A DNA stretch of 64,000 nucleotides from Sphingobacterium sp. R2 (lineage in GTDB: Bacteria; Bacteroidota; Bacteroidia; Sphingobacteriales; Sphingobacteriaceae): contig NZ_CP142884.1 of the NCBI RefSeq assembly GCF_040760075.1, forward strand, positions 682,001-746,000, written 5' to 3'. The notes under the pieces are model-generated. The model was not told where the DNA came from. It ran no database searches and saw only the letters and a program-made list of their open reading frames with translations. This document shows, piece after piece, positions 1 through 9,213 of the stretch (position 1 is its first letter; each line of letters opens with the position of its first letter). Position numbers and translations under genes: made by a program.

Positions 1-190
1 CTTCTGTCCTCTTCAACTGGTTTTGAAAAGCTACGCTTACCTGCTCGCCAGGGCTCGCTGAACCAAAAATGGCTACCGGTTGGTTGCGTTGCAAAACCAT
101 GTGATTGGCAAAAATATTGGGCAATATAACATTTGCCTTTGCCGAAAAACTGGCCGCCAATAAAACAATATGTACAATAAACCCTCTCAT
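1..190 (-). CDS. Sialate O-acetylesterase-like protein, N-terminal fragment
   Basis: Only the first 63 codons are in the window; the gene runs off the left edge. The start ATG is at 190, directly after the stop of the upstream gene. The product opens with a signal peptide (about residues 1-19) and then the segment ILPNIFANHMVLQR, typical of the N-terminus of SGNH-type sialate O-acetylesterases (SASA family). In pectin loci these proteins usually remove acetyl groups from galacturonate or other sugars. The catalytic domain is not visible, so activity cannot be judged. It is the last visible gene of the minus-strand pectin locus. Confidence 0.7.
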   Translation of the reverse strand, partial: MRGFIVHIVLLAASFSAKANVILPNIFANHMVLQRNQPVAIFGSASPGEQVSVAFQNQLKRTE

Positions 191-2023
191 TTATTTTACT
201 TTTTCCGCTTTCAGCGAAGTAATCTGATAAATGGCTTCTTTTACCGAATCACCTGCATTTTCAACATCAAAATCTTGGTCTGTTTCCGTATCCGCATTGG
301 GAAACCTTCTGACATCCCCCGTACGGAACGACACCTTGCTCACGTTGCTTACAGGTTGGAAAAATAGCTTCGTACCCTTGTCCTCGCCATTGATAGCAAC
401 TTGATAAGAGCGGGTGCTCACATCGAAAGTCAATGCAAAGTGATACGTTTTTCCCGCCTCATATTTCGTCAACGAGGCATTTCGGTACCCGGCTTTATTT
501 TTGATCATGCCGTCTTTGTCCATGATAATTCTCGCAGCTGCTAAGCCACTATCATTCACCAATTCAATCTGTAAAGAACCATGATGATTTTGCTGTGGGG
601 TCACCGTAAATTCAATGCTGCCTTTCTGAGCCGATTGAATGACGCGATCTGCCTTCGCATAGTCGAAAGGATCTTTATCTCGCAAAACCAACGCTGTACC
701 TTCAACCTTGGCACTTGCCCACAGCGGACTATAAATATTCCAGTTGTTATAGGCTTGTCCTGCATTTTTTGCGAAATTATCATTCACGGCCTCTTCTACA
801 GTAGACTTGATCGGAACAGGTACAACTGCAGTCCAAATATCTTCTTTGTTCATACTGTACGTCAACCACATATTGTTATCGGGAACCACGCCATTACCTT
901 CGACGATACCACGAACATATTGCGGTCCATACGACTTATAGTTCCCGCCATAACGCATCGTGGTGATCTCACCGGTCACCAATAACAAATCGGTATAATT
1001 CAATCCATCATTGCTGGTTGAGACGGCTAGTGGCCACCTGAATTCCGATGGGTTATACACTATTGCGTAACGTCCATCCAAAGTTTTCTGTCCCCAGATT
1101 TTCGCATTGCTATTCACAAATCCAGGCGCACGCAAAGGCGAATATTGCCAGGTCTTTCCATTATCCTTACTCATTGATGTCAATGCATGTTTCCATAAAC
1201 CGACGACCCTTCCATCATTTAGGTGATAGAAGGAAAAAGCTTTTACCGGACGTTGCAAGGGAATTAATGGATCGTTTCGGTCCGACTCCTCGACCCATTG
1301 TTGCATCATGAGTGGCGTGCCCAGCAATTCGTCACAAGCTTGTACAAAGGCCTTATCTTTGCTCTTTTTATAAAAAGGATATTTGGCCCCCTTCTCATCG
1401 AAAGAAGCATTGAAGTGAATAAAATAGATTGGCCCAAAGCTACCATCGTTGTAGATCTCCCGCACGACACGTCCGAGACCATTTCCATCATTTGGATCGT
1501 CCTTGGCATCCAGGGCTACACCGTAATAACCAAGCGTCAGCAATTTATCATTCTTTGCATGATAAAAACCCATACGCTGGTGCATGATTGCATATAAATT
1601 TCTCCCGGCCTTATCCGTTCGTCCCGGCTTGGTAAAGCCTTCTGGAACCAGATAAGTAGGGAATAAATCTGTCGGATTAGACCAATTGCGACCATCTTTT
1701 GACGTCAGCAGCAAGGTTTTTCCTTCCGCGATATGCTCCCCCACAGGATTGCTGAGAAACTGTAGGTAATAAGTATTGTTCCAATACGCTAAAAAAGGCT
1801 GGTGGTTATACGTAAAGTTGTGTCCGCCTGCTAATTCCGGGAATTCCCTATTTGCTCGAAACACCTGGATATTGTGCGTACCCACTGCAGGTGCCAGCTG
1901 TCCGTGGTGATAATCTACATTGGATAATGTCTTTCCTATATACTTTACCGTATCTTGTTGCGCTATCGCCTGGTGCATGACAGACGCCAGCGATAGACTC
2001 ACTAATACTGATTTTATACTCAT
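191..2023 (-). CDS. Secreted sialidase-like (BNR) beta-propeller protein with C-terminal jelly-roll domain
   Basis: 610 residues with a signal peptide ending near AIAQ (about residue 22). Residues 40-410 contain recurring propeller-type signatures (LLLTSKDGRNWSNP, TSMSKDNGKTWQYSP, VSTSNDGLNYTD), as in sialidase/BNR-fold proteins. Residues 440-605 look like a concanavalin/LamG-type sandwich that could bind sugar. It lies one base downstream of the GH43-like gene stop, so it is co-transcribed. The fold suggests a glycosidase or lyase for an acidic sugar. A relation to the propeller enzymes of rhamnogalacturonan-II degradation (GH143 or GH33) is possible but unproven. I cannot name the substrate. 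Confidence 0.55.
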   Translation of the reverse strand: MSIKSVLVSLSLASVMHQAIAQQDTVKYIGKTLSNVDYHHGQLAPAVGTHNIQVFRANREFPELAGGHNFTYNHQPFLAYWNNTYYLQFLSNPVGEHIAEGKTLLLTSKDGRNWSNPTDLFPTYLVPEGFTKPGRTDKAGRNLYAIMHQRMGFYHAKNDKLLTLGYYGVALDAKDDPNDGNGLGRVVREIYNDGSFGPIYFIHFNASFDEKGAKYPFYKKSKDKAFVQACDELLGTPLMMQQWVEESDRNDPLIPLQRPVKAFSFYHLNDGRVVGLWKHALTSMSKDNGKTWQYSPLRAPGFVNSNAKIWGQKTLDGRYAIVYNPSEFRWPLAVSTSNDGLNYTDLLLVTGEITTMRYGGNYKSYGPQYVRGIVEGNGVVPDNNMWLTYSMNKEDIWTAVVPVPIKSTVEEAVNDNFAKNAGQAYNNWNIYSPLWASAKVEGTALVLRDKDPFDYAKADRVIQSAQKGSIEFTVTPQQNHHGSLQIELVNDSGLAAARIIMDKDGMIKNKAGYRNASLTKYEAGKTYHFALTFDVSTRSYQVAINGEDKGTKLFFQPVSNVSKVSFRTGDVRRFPNADTETDQDFDVENAGDSVKEAIYQITSLKAEKVK

Positions 2024-2024
2024 A

Positions 2025-2954
2025 CTATTTCTTTTTGGCTTCCTCCCGAAGCAAATTTTTTAAATCTTTATTGGACGCTTTGAAGATCGTTCCATGTTTA
2101 TGCCCTTCTGGAACGGAAATCTTGTCGTTGATTTTTTCGAAGACCTTAAAATCTTTGGTAGACACAGCCTCATAGCTTTTAGTACCATAAGAGTCGAAAT
2201 AGATCAACCACTCATCCTTGACTTTAAACACCGCAGGGCCCTCACTTAAATACGGGGAGAAAGGCTCAGAGATCTGCTTAAATGGCCCCAACGGATTTTT
2301 CGCAAAGGCCACCTTTAGATTCCGGTTGGGCCGTGTATTATCTTTTAATACCAGTACATAATCCTTTTGCCCTTTTTTGACAATGACCGCATCAATGATA
2401 CTAAAGCCCGGATCGCTGAATAATTTCGTCTCCGTGAAGGATTTAAAATCCTTCGTTGTCGTATAGTACATGCGGTGATTGTTTTTCTCTTCTTCTACGC
2501 CTTTTGCGAAGCGATAAGGAATGGTGGAAGCCCAAATAATAATAAACCGGTCTTCTACATCATCATAAAATAGCTCTGGCGCCCAAACATTGACGGTGGT
2601 TGCTTCTTGTTGCATTACTGGAACGATCTGTTGATTTTCCCAATGGATCAAATCTTTTGAACAGGCATAACCAATACCCTCATTTCCCTGCCAGCCAATA
2701 GTCCATACCAGATGATAAATTCCTTTTTTATCCCGGATCATCGACGGATCGCGCATGATTTTCTGTTTTCCTAATTCCGGCTTTAAGTACACCCCGTTAA
2801 TCGTATTCCAATGGTATCCATCATTGCTATACAGATAGCGCAAACCTTCATTGGCCGGTTCGCGGAACGAGGTAAATAGGTAAACATCCCGCTGACAGGA
2901 ACCCAAGAGCGATGTCACACTAAATAAAATCAACAATTTGACCAAATTCCTCAT
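2025..2954 (-). CDS. GH43-like five-bladed propeller glycosidase, lipoprotein
   Basis: 309 residues. The N-terminus has a lipoprotein signal with lipobox LLGSC (Cys at about residue 20), so the protein is probably lipid-anchored in the periplasm or on the outer membrane. The body reads as a GH43-type propeller: SNDGYHWNTI, MRDPSMIRDKKGIYHLVW, then NVWAPELFYD, whose Glu is a plausible general acid. Family members cleave arabinofuranosides, xylosides or galactosides; the subfamily cannot be set by eye. Its ATG shares one base with the stop of the upstream GH140-like gene (TAATG), indicating translational coupling. Confidence 0.7.
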   Translation of the reverse strand: MRNLVKLLILFSVTSLLGSCQRDVYLFTSFREPANEGLRYLYSNDGYHWNTINGVYLKPELGKQKIMRDPSMIRDKKGIYHLVWTIGWQGNEGIGYACSKDLIHWENQQIVPVMQQEATTVNVWAPELFYDDVEDRFIIIWASTIPYRFAKGVEEEKNNHRMYYTTTKDFKSFTETKLFSDPGFSIIDAVIVKKGQKDYVLVLKDNTRPNRNLKVAFAKNPLGPFKQISEPFSPYLSEGPAVFKVKDEWLIYFDSYGTKSYEAVSTKDFKVFEKINDKISVPEGHKHGTIFKASNKDLKNLLREEAKKK

Positions 2955-4354
2955 TAAATGCTATCTAAGATTAATACCCAGTCGTTTCCGTCCTTTTGTC
3001 CTCCCTCAGGCACAAAAGTTTGTACACCCTTGTTTTCAAATTCCCCGATTACCTTGGTTGATCCATTCCGAGGGTCAAACCAGGAAGCTTTTACTTTATC
3101 CCCATTGATTTTTCCCATATTAATTTTCATTTCCCTACCATTGTAATTGTAGATAAATGCATAGCCCGATGTTCTTGTTGCGAGTAAGCGGTTGTATTTC
3201 TCGCCATTATCCGCAATTAAAGACTGATCTGGAACACGATCAAAGTAATTGTCTCTGGAAAGCATAAGTTCTTTTAAGTACTTCATCTGAGCAGCACCAG
3301 GTGCATTGATTGCCAAGCTCCATACTTCATCCGAACCATAGGCCGAAGTGGAGTCTTGCTTTCCATGCATCTGCATGACCGAGTTCTGTCCGTAGGTATA
3401 CCCAAATGCCCCAGCAAATACAGACCAGTATCCGTATCGTCTTACGTCGGCATCGCCCCAGCGTGGCTGAGTAATGTCGTGTAATCCCTGTGGGATGCCT
3501 TCATAAGAGGGTTCGCCGTCGATCGTTGGCTTGAAGGGCTTCATATCCCAGTCGGCCGCCATAAACTTCCAGTTATCCTCACCATAATGTTTCTGTTCAT
3601 TCGCGGAAGTGTCCTGAGCATAAGTACGGTGTCCCGATTGTACCATGTTGAAATCCAGCCAAGGTCTATTATGAAACCAATCCGAAGAAGCCGTTCGTCC
3701 TCTAGGATGAAAAGTCATTAAATGGTTATGATCGATGGATTTTATTGTTTGGCCGATTTTCTCCCACACTTCCATCTTATCAGATCCCTTGATATCACCC
3801 CCATTCAGCCAAATGATATTCGGACGGTCTTTCCACCTTTCCGCAAGAAACGTGGCATATTTTTCTGCTTGCTCAGCTGATACTTTTCCATCCTTCACCG
3901 GAGATCCCCAAACCGGGACCAAAGCAACGTAGAGTCCCTTTTCAGCTGCCTTATCAATAATGTAATCGACATGATCCCAATAATCATACGCTGTTGCATT
4001 ATCCGGATTGTTCCCTTCGGTCACTAGCGGTCTGGAAATATCTTTGTTGACAACCGAAGAATCACCATAACTATTTACAGAAGGAACCGTATGCAAGACC
4101 ATGGCCTGGATGACATTGAAACCTTTTTGTTTTCGATCTTCCAGGTATTGATCAGCTTCGGATCGGTTGAGTTTATTAAACAATAACCAACCTGTATCAC
4201 CTAACCAAAAGAAAGGACGCCCATCCTCGGTCATCATATATCGGCCATTTTCCGAGATCTTCAATAGGGATAGGCGCTTGGTCTCTTTATTGGATGCGCA
4301 CGAAAAGAGTGCTCCTGCAACTGTAATTAGTATAAGTTTCTTACGAATAGACAT
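2954..4354 (-). CDS. GH140-like (DUF4038) apiosidase-type lipoprotein
   Basis: 466 residues with lipobox ALFSC near residue 19. Residues 35-370 form a DUF4038-type TIM barrel (GRPFFWLGDTGW, KGFNVIQAMV, RPNIIWLNGGDIKG, FKPTIDGEPSYEG). The C-terminal ~90 residues match the small 'putative collagen-binding' sandwich that follows DUF4038. This is the architecture of GH140, whose characterised member releases apiose-containing side chains from rhamnogalacturonan-II. Asp187 in NGGDIKG and Glu281 or Glu285 in DGEPSYEG are candidate catalytic residues. It is tightly packed between the beta-helix fusion gene (4-base gap) and the GH43-like gene (TAATG overlap). Apiosidase specificity is inferred from family only. 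Confidence 0.7.
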   Translation of the reverse strand: MSIRKKLILITVAGALFSCASNKETKRLSLLKISENGRYMMTEDGRPFFWLGDTGWLLFNKLNRSEADQYLEDRKQKGFNVIQAMVLHTVPSVNSYGDSSVVNKDISRPLVTEGNNPDNATAYDYWDHVDYIIDKAAEKGLYVALVPVWGSPVKDGKVSAEQAEKYATFLAERWKDRPNIIWLNGGDIKGSDKMEVWEKIGQTIKSIDHNHLMTFHPRGRTASSDWFHNRPWLDFNMVQSGHRTYAQDTSANEQKHYGEDNWKFMAADWDMKPFKPTIDGEPSYEGIPQGLHDITQPRWGDADVRRYGYWSVFAGAFGYTYGQNSVMQMHGKQDSTSAYGSDEVWSLAINAPGAAQMKYLKELMLSRDNYFDRVPDQSLIADNGEKYNRLLATRTSGYAFIYNYNGREMKINMGKINGDKVKASWFDPRNGSTKVIGEFENKGVQTFVPEGGQKDGNDWVLILDSI

Positions 4355-4358
4355 GGTG

Positions 4359-7300
4359 TTATTTCTTGTTTAACCAGATAATTTCTGAACCTTTTGTATA
4401 ATTGCTCAAATTCATGTGCTTGCCTAAATTGATCTGCTCGATTTTGGTAATCGCTCCGTTTTTCGGATTAATATGTGTCATTTCAAAACGTCCTTTATAA
4501 TCAGATAAGTCAATGTCTTCACTTATAGCTTGCTCGCTATAAATAATCAATCCTTGTGCGCTCTTTAATAGCCACATACCTTTGTTGACTTGTACAGTTT
4601 TCATCGCTGATGCTGCACGGAAGAAATCGTTGTTTCCTATCTTAGGTAAGTTTGCCATAGAACCACCAGCCATAAAGGAGGCCCAGGCCATCGTTGGGTA
4701 ATTGTCCGCAAAGTATAACACGGCTTTATCTGGATATCTTGTACGGTATTCGGATACGGCCTTATAAACAGCCTCCATCGATGTTTTCTTTGGTTTCAAC
4801 AAGCGTGCATGCTGACGTGGCGCCAGATTTTGCCCACCTTGGGGAGCATAGGTCTTTCCATCGGCTTGGTAGTGCCAGTAGCGGATGTCAATGACCTGAA
4901 TTTCTTTGGACCGTTCGGTATCGGCCAAAATAGCATCCTGTACGTCTTTCGTCGCGCTCAAACCAATAATTGGATTTTTTCCCGTCTCAGCCTTCCATTC
5001 TTTGATCACATCGATCCAAAACTGAACGAAATGCAAGGGTCCAGTATATTCGGCACTGATCATCTGAATAACGCCCGAGTTGTCTTTAAAGTTATTTAAA
5101 CATTGACGGATGTACGCGCGGTGTAATGCCCGACGAACAGGATTACTGATATCATAGAACTGTTCGGCCATAAAAATACGTTTGTTTCCGGCATAAGGAA
5201 CAGGCTCTGGAAATCCAACATTGTTAATATTATTGGCGGTCCGCCATGGAAAGTCAGTATAGTGCGCACCGGCTTCGATAATATTATGCTGGAAATAATT
5301 TTGGTGAATCAAGACTAAACCTTTTTGGTCGGCTAGATCTGCATATTGTTTCAGGCGTCCCCAGTAAAATTTGTTGTACTTGGTCAAATCATACTTAGAC
5401 AGGCCGTCATAGGCTAGCCCTTGGCCACTACGCGCAAAGGGCAGTTCATAAAACGGCGGCCACACTTCCCCATTGATCCGACGAATACGTTCGTGATCGT
5501 CACGTCTCCGATCGTACCAAAGTCCGTAATTGTGATCAATGGCGATAATATTATCTTTTTTTAATGAATCCGTCATCTCTTCAAGATCGTCCGTCAACCC
5601 CGCGCCAACCTCTCCAGGCACATAGCGCGTGATATGTGGTTTAGCTTTTTCAGCACCATGCGGTCGAGCGCTGCCACTCCACCAGGGAACATCCGATTTG
5701 GCTCCTACGAGTATTTCATCACCGCGTACCAACCAACCGTTTTCGACACGCATATCGGCTTGTTTTTTTGCTGGAGTAGTCTCTTTATAGCCGATCTGAT
5801 CGATGGTTTTTACATTTGCGGTCGTATTTAAGGGATAACGATCACCGGCTTCTGCAATAAAGTCAACCAGTTTTGCCATTGGGTTTTCAGACTGACGTGT
5901 CAGCTCCATGGCAACACTGGCAGGAGGGCTACTGGATGCTTCGGTCAGCACTGGCAACAGTACTTCGCGTTCATCAGCCGCTAGGCCAATCCTTTCCCGT
6001 AACTGTGCATAATACAAGCTTTTGGGCTTGATATATTCATTCGATTGCTCCCAGTAGCCATTTCCCTGAAATTGAGACCAAATCCCAAAAGCCCAGTTTT
6101 GCGCCGTCGGCGGTTGGTAACATTCCACAAGTCCAGCTGTCGACTGCCAAAATACAGAATTTGCTGCCGACCATCCAGCTCCCTGACCATCTTGACCTCG
6201 GTTTTTGTAACTAAGGGCCTGTGCATCTATATCCGCGTTATCAAATAGAATTCCGGACGCCCAACTGTCAACACTGCCACTAAAACTGAATGGCTCTACT
6301 GCCTGACATTGGACAAAAGCATTTGGACCTGCTGCCAGGTAGCCTACCGCGAAATCGTGATATCCATGTTCGGAATAGAGCCGTTGAAACAAAGTCTGCT
6401 GACCCTTTGTAAAAAAAGTATATCTTCTTTGCCCACCAATTTCCGAAACCGGATCCCGGGAAATACAATCTTCAACGGTTAATTTCTTCGTGCTTGCCAA
6501 AGCGTAAACAGCTGATCCTGCAAAATGCCGGAACTCCATGCGACGAACCCAAACGTTTTCTGCATTTTCAATCGTAATTGCCATCCAGCGATGGTCTTCG
6601 TCTTTTGGGTTATTCGCATCGAAGGAAGATCTAAGTGCAATGTTTTCTATACCTACATTTTCGATTCTTCCTTTCCAAGTATATTGTTCAACTGTAGCTT
6701 GGCCATAACGTCTATCCAATGCTGTTGTGATTGGCGCATCGATCTCGATACGATTACCTTTTACAGCAACAATCGTTCTATCCCAGGTAACATCGCGTTG
6801 CCCGGGCTTCCAGCCTAAGGAGGTAATGCCACCACCAAAATGATCGGTACCAAGCTGATTAATCCAGTCTTGGGTAGAAGGTCTTGTAATCCTAATTTTA
6901 TCTCCAGCTTTATAGGAAGCTGCATGATCAATATCCAATACCCGCGCGTTGACAGGGACATAAGAACTTGTTACGTTTGTCTTTTTTGCAAATGTGATAT
7001 CGTCTTTTCCAAGAATACGGATGAGTGTTTCTCTTGTTGTCCCCTCACCAACGATGGCGGTTCCATTTTTTGTGAAGCCGCTGCCACGCAGAATTACACC
7101 TGAGGCACTTAATTTAAGGGAACCGGAAACAGCATAAGTTCCGGCTTGTAAGAGAACTGCACCGCGCAGCCCATCTTTACCTAAAGGCAAGGATGCGACA
7201 TAGTCGATAGCAGCTTGTATACGTTGTGTCGCATCTCCTGTTTTTACAGGAACGACAACAGCAATCTGCGCTGTAGGAATAGCTTCGTTCCCCCCTTTGT

Positions 7301-7469
7301 ATCCTGCATAGGAAAAGTCAGGAATTTGGTTTCCAAGCGAATCTGCATGGTAAACGAACTTTGACTCATCCCATACCAAAGGAGTATATGCCTTCATTTG
7401 TTGTGCATGTGCAGTACAGATAAAGGCATATAGTCCGAGACAAGAAAAGAACAGCATTCTTTTTCTCAT
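4359..7469 (-). CDS. Large secreted two-domain protein: pectate-lyase-like beta-helix plus DUF6298-like barrel
   Basis: 1036 residues with a signal peptide ending near AHAQ (residues 1-22). Residues about 70-520 are a right-handed parallel beta-helix of the pectate lyase superfamily: GAVLLQAGTYAVSGSLKL, VILRGSGF, VRRMEFRHFAGSAVYALAS, LTVEDCIS. Residues about 600-1036 are a separate region resembling a TIM-barrel glycosidase (NIIAIDHNYGLWYDRR, GVIQMISAEYTGPLHFVQFW, AVLYFADNYPTMAWASFM) ending in a small beta domain like that of GH140 proteins. I believe this matches Pfam DUF6298 proteins. No catalytic role is known to me. It lies between PL1 and GH140 genes, suggesting one polypeptide that acts on both backbone and side chain. 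Confidence 0.6.
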   Translation of the reverse strand: MRKRMLFFSCLGLYAFICTAHAQQMKAYTPLVWDESKFVYHADSLGNQIPDFSYAGYKGGNEAIPTAQIAVVVPVKTGDATQRIQAAIDYVASLPLGKDGLRGAVLLQAGTYAVSGSLKLSASGVILRGSGFTKNGTAIVGEGTTRETLIRILGKDDITFAKKTNVTSSYVPVNARVLDIDHAASYKAGDKIRITRPSTQDWINQLGTDHFGGGITSLGWKPGQRDVTWDRTIVAVKGNRIEIDAPITTALDRRYGQATVEQYTWKGRIENVGIENIALRSSFDANNPKDEDHRWMAITIENAENVWVRRMEFRHFAGSAVYALASTKKLTVEDCISRDPVSEIGGQRRYTFFTKGQQTLFQRLYSEHGYHDFAVGYLAAGPNAFVQCQAVEPFSFSGSVDSWASGILFDNADIDAQALSYKNRGQDGQGAGWSAANSVFWQSTAGLVECYQPPTAQNWAFGIWSQFQGNGYWEQSNEYIKPKSLYYAQLRERIGLAADEREVLLPVLTEASSSPPASVAMELTRQSENPMAKLVDFIAEAGDRYPLNTTANVKTIDQIGYKETTPAKKQADMRVENGWLVRGDEILVGAKSDVPWWSGSARPHGAEKAKPHITRYVPGEVGAGLTDDLEEMTDSLKKDNIIAIDHNYGLWYDRRRDDHERIRRINGEVWPPFYELPFARSGQGLAYDGLSKYDLTKYNKFYWGRLKQYADLADQKGLVLIHQNYFQHNIIEAGAHYTDFPWRTANNINNVGFPEPVPYAGNKRIFMAEQFYDISNPVRRALHRAYIRQCLNNFKDNSGVIQMISAEYTGPLHFVQFWIDVIKEWKAETGKNPIIGLSATKDVQDAILADTERSKEIQVIDIRYWHYQADGKTYAPQGGQNLAPRQHARLLKPKKTSMEAVYKAVSEYRTRYPDKAVLYFADNYPTMAWASFMAGGSMANLPKIGNNDFFRAASAMKTVQVNKGMWLLKSAQGLIIYSEQAISEDIDLSDYKGRFEMTHINPKNGAITKIEQINLGKHMNLSNYTKGSEIIWLNKK

Positions 7470-7478
7470 GGTTATTTC

Positions 7479-9107
7479 TTACTTTTTGGGCACGACTGCA
7501 TCTAGTGCAACAACCCCATTTAAATAATTCTCAATATTGGCATAGCCATTTTTAGCTATTTTTCTTGAATCACTTGGATCATTTGGATTCAACCCCATAC
7601 TTTTTTCTACATTATCTGGAATGCCATCGTTGTCCGAATCTTGGTAAGGCACCCCCTGATATGCCGGATAGCCACCCACTTGTGCGATATGGGATATAAT
7701 GCCTTGTTTGTACGAGTCTTCTGGAAGGCGTCGTTTAACATATGCAGACACAAATCCATGTTGGGCTTTTGTTGTATCATAATACACTTTATTCTCTGAC
7801 ACTTGCCTAATAATCCGTTGATCAACAGCGTCCTGTTTTGGTAGAAATGCACCTACATTTTCAAGAACATAGTTGTAAGCATCCTGAGCAGATAGTGTGG
7901 TAACAGGAGCCATTGGAAACGCCTTATCCACACGGATTTCTTTTTCACGATCACCAACATTCGGTAGATCTTCAATCTGGATGCCTCCGGCCCAGTTATT
8001 TTTAGTGACCTCTGGGAAACCTTCTACCACATTTCCATGCGCATATACTTTCCCATACTGATCTTTAAAGGCTTTGTCTCTTCCAGATTCTGGCTTTAAG
8101 ATACGATACGCAATCGGCTTATCTTTTGGTGTAATGGGGCCAGGTTTATAGTAATTATTGATAAAATTAAATAACGACCTGTTATCACCACCATCAGCAC
8201 TTCTATTCCACCAGTTCCAAATAACATTATTAACAAATCCAAAGTCACCATACATTCCTATGGAAGGATTCCGACTGATATTTGATGCCCATAGGTTACG
8301 CATAAAGGTACTGTTTAGACCACCTATTGTACTTCCGAAAGCGTGGTTGTACGCATCCAGTGCTTCAGAAAAAATAGAATTTTGTATCGTAATATTGACG
8401 GTAGGTAATTTGAGGTTCTTACCTTCCCGGTCGTATACATGCCGATAGATCGACATATTTTCATCCAAGCCCCAGCTTGCAGATACATGGTCAATCATAA
8501 TATTGCCGACTACATTTCCTCCTACAGCATCGTCACGGCGTGTTACATCGGTTTGCCCACGACGTAAACGCAAAAACCGCAGGATAACATCATGCGTATC
8601 AATTAGAAAAGATTCTCCGGCCACACATACCCCATCGCCAGGGGCTGTTTGTCCAGCAATCGTGATATAGGGAGCCTTAACGACAATCGGTTTCTCGAGT
8701 TGAATAATTCCGGCAACATTAAATACGACAATGCGTGCGCCACCGGCCTCACAGGCCTCTCTCAGTGTACCTGGACCGCTATCAGCTAAACTTGTGACCA
8801 CAAAAACTTTTCCGCCTCGCCCTCCAGCAGTAAAAGCACCGCCGCCTTCAGCACCGGGGAAAGCTTTTATTTTTGACTGCGGTAGATCTTCAGGTTTAGC
8901 AGCCCAAGGAATATAGGGTTTACCTTCTTTCTTAATAACTTGCTGTGCTTCCGCCCAAACTTTCTCTAAACGTATATTTTCCTCATTTTCCCGCTCAGCA
9001 GCCATTTTCTTTAGCGAATCTGGAATAACTGGATATTGCGCCAATGTAGCTATTGGGCTTATTAGGCCCAATAGTAACACGGTATTCCGATTAAATAATG
9101 ATTTCAT
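7479..9107 (-). CDS. PL1 pectate lyase with C-terminal calcium-binding TSP3-like segment (copy 1)
   Basis: 542 residues, signal peptide ending near LAQ (residue 24). Polysaccharide lyase family 1 features: AFPGAEGGGAFTAGGRGGKV (80-101), the VTSLADSGPGTLREA segment, IDHVSASWG at 205-213 and RNPSIG at 279-284, with the expected catalytic Arg. Such enzymes cleave homogalacturonan by calcium-dependent beta-elimination. Residues about 490-515 (DSDNDGIPD, NPNDPSD) are a thrombospondin-type-3-like calcium-binding segment. A close paralog lies directly upstream, so this is a tandem duplication. Ten bases separate it from the next gene. Confidence 0.88.
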   Translation of the reverse strand: MKSLFNRNTVLLLGLISPIATLAQYPVIPDSLKKMAAERENEENIRLEKVWAEAQQVIKKEGKPYIPWAAKPEDLPQSKIKAFPGAEGGGAFTAGGRGGKVFVVTSLADSGPGTLREACEAGGARIVVFNVAGIIQLEKPIVVKAPYITIAGQTAPGDGVCVAGESFLIDTHDVILRFLRLRRGQTDVTRRDDAVGGNVVGNIMIDHVSASWGLDENMSIYRHVYDREGKNLKLPTVNITIQNSIFSEALDAYNHAFGSTIGGLNSTFMRNLWASNISRNPSIGMYGDFGFVNNVIWNWWNRSADGGDNRSLFNFINNYYKPGPITPKDKPIAYRILKPESGRDKAFKDQYGKVYAHGNVVEGFPEVTKNNWAGGIQIEDLPNVGDREKEIRVDKAFPMAPVTTLSAQDAYNYVLENVGAFLPKQDAVDQRIIRQVSENKVYYDTTKAQHGFVSAYVKRRLPEDSYKQGIISHIAQVGGYPAYQGVPYQDSDNDGIPDNVEKSMGLNPNDPSDSRKIAKNGYANIENYLNGVVALDAVVPKK

Positions 9108-9213
9108 ATGTAAATGATTAACCTAAGCCCGCAAGCTCAGTTATTTTTATATATAAATACCCTAGCTTATTTGATTCTTTATCTGTCACCTAACCAGTGG
9201 CATTCCAGGGCAA

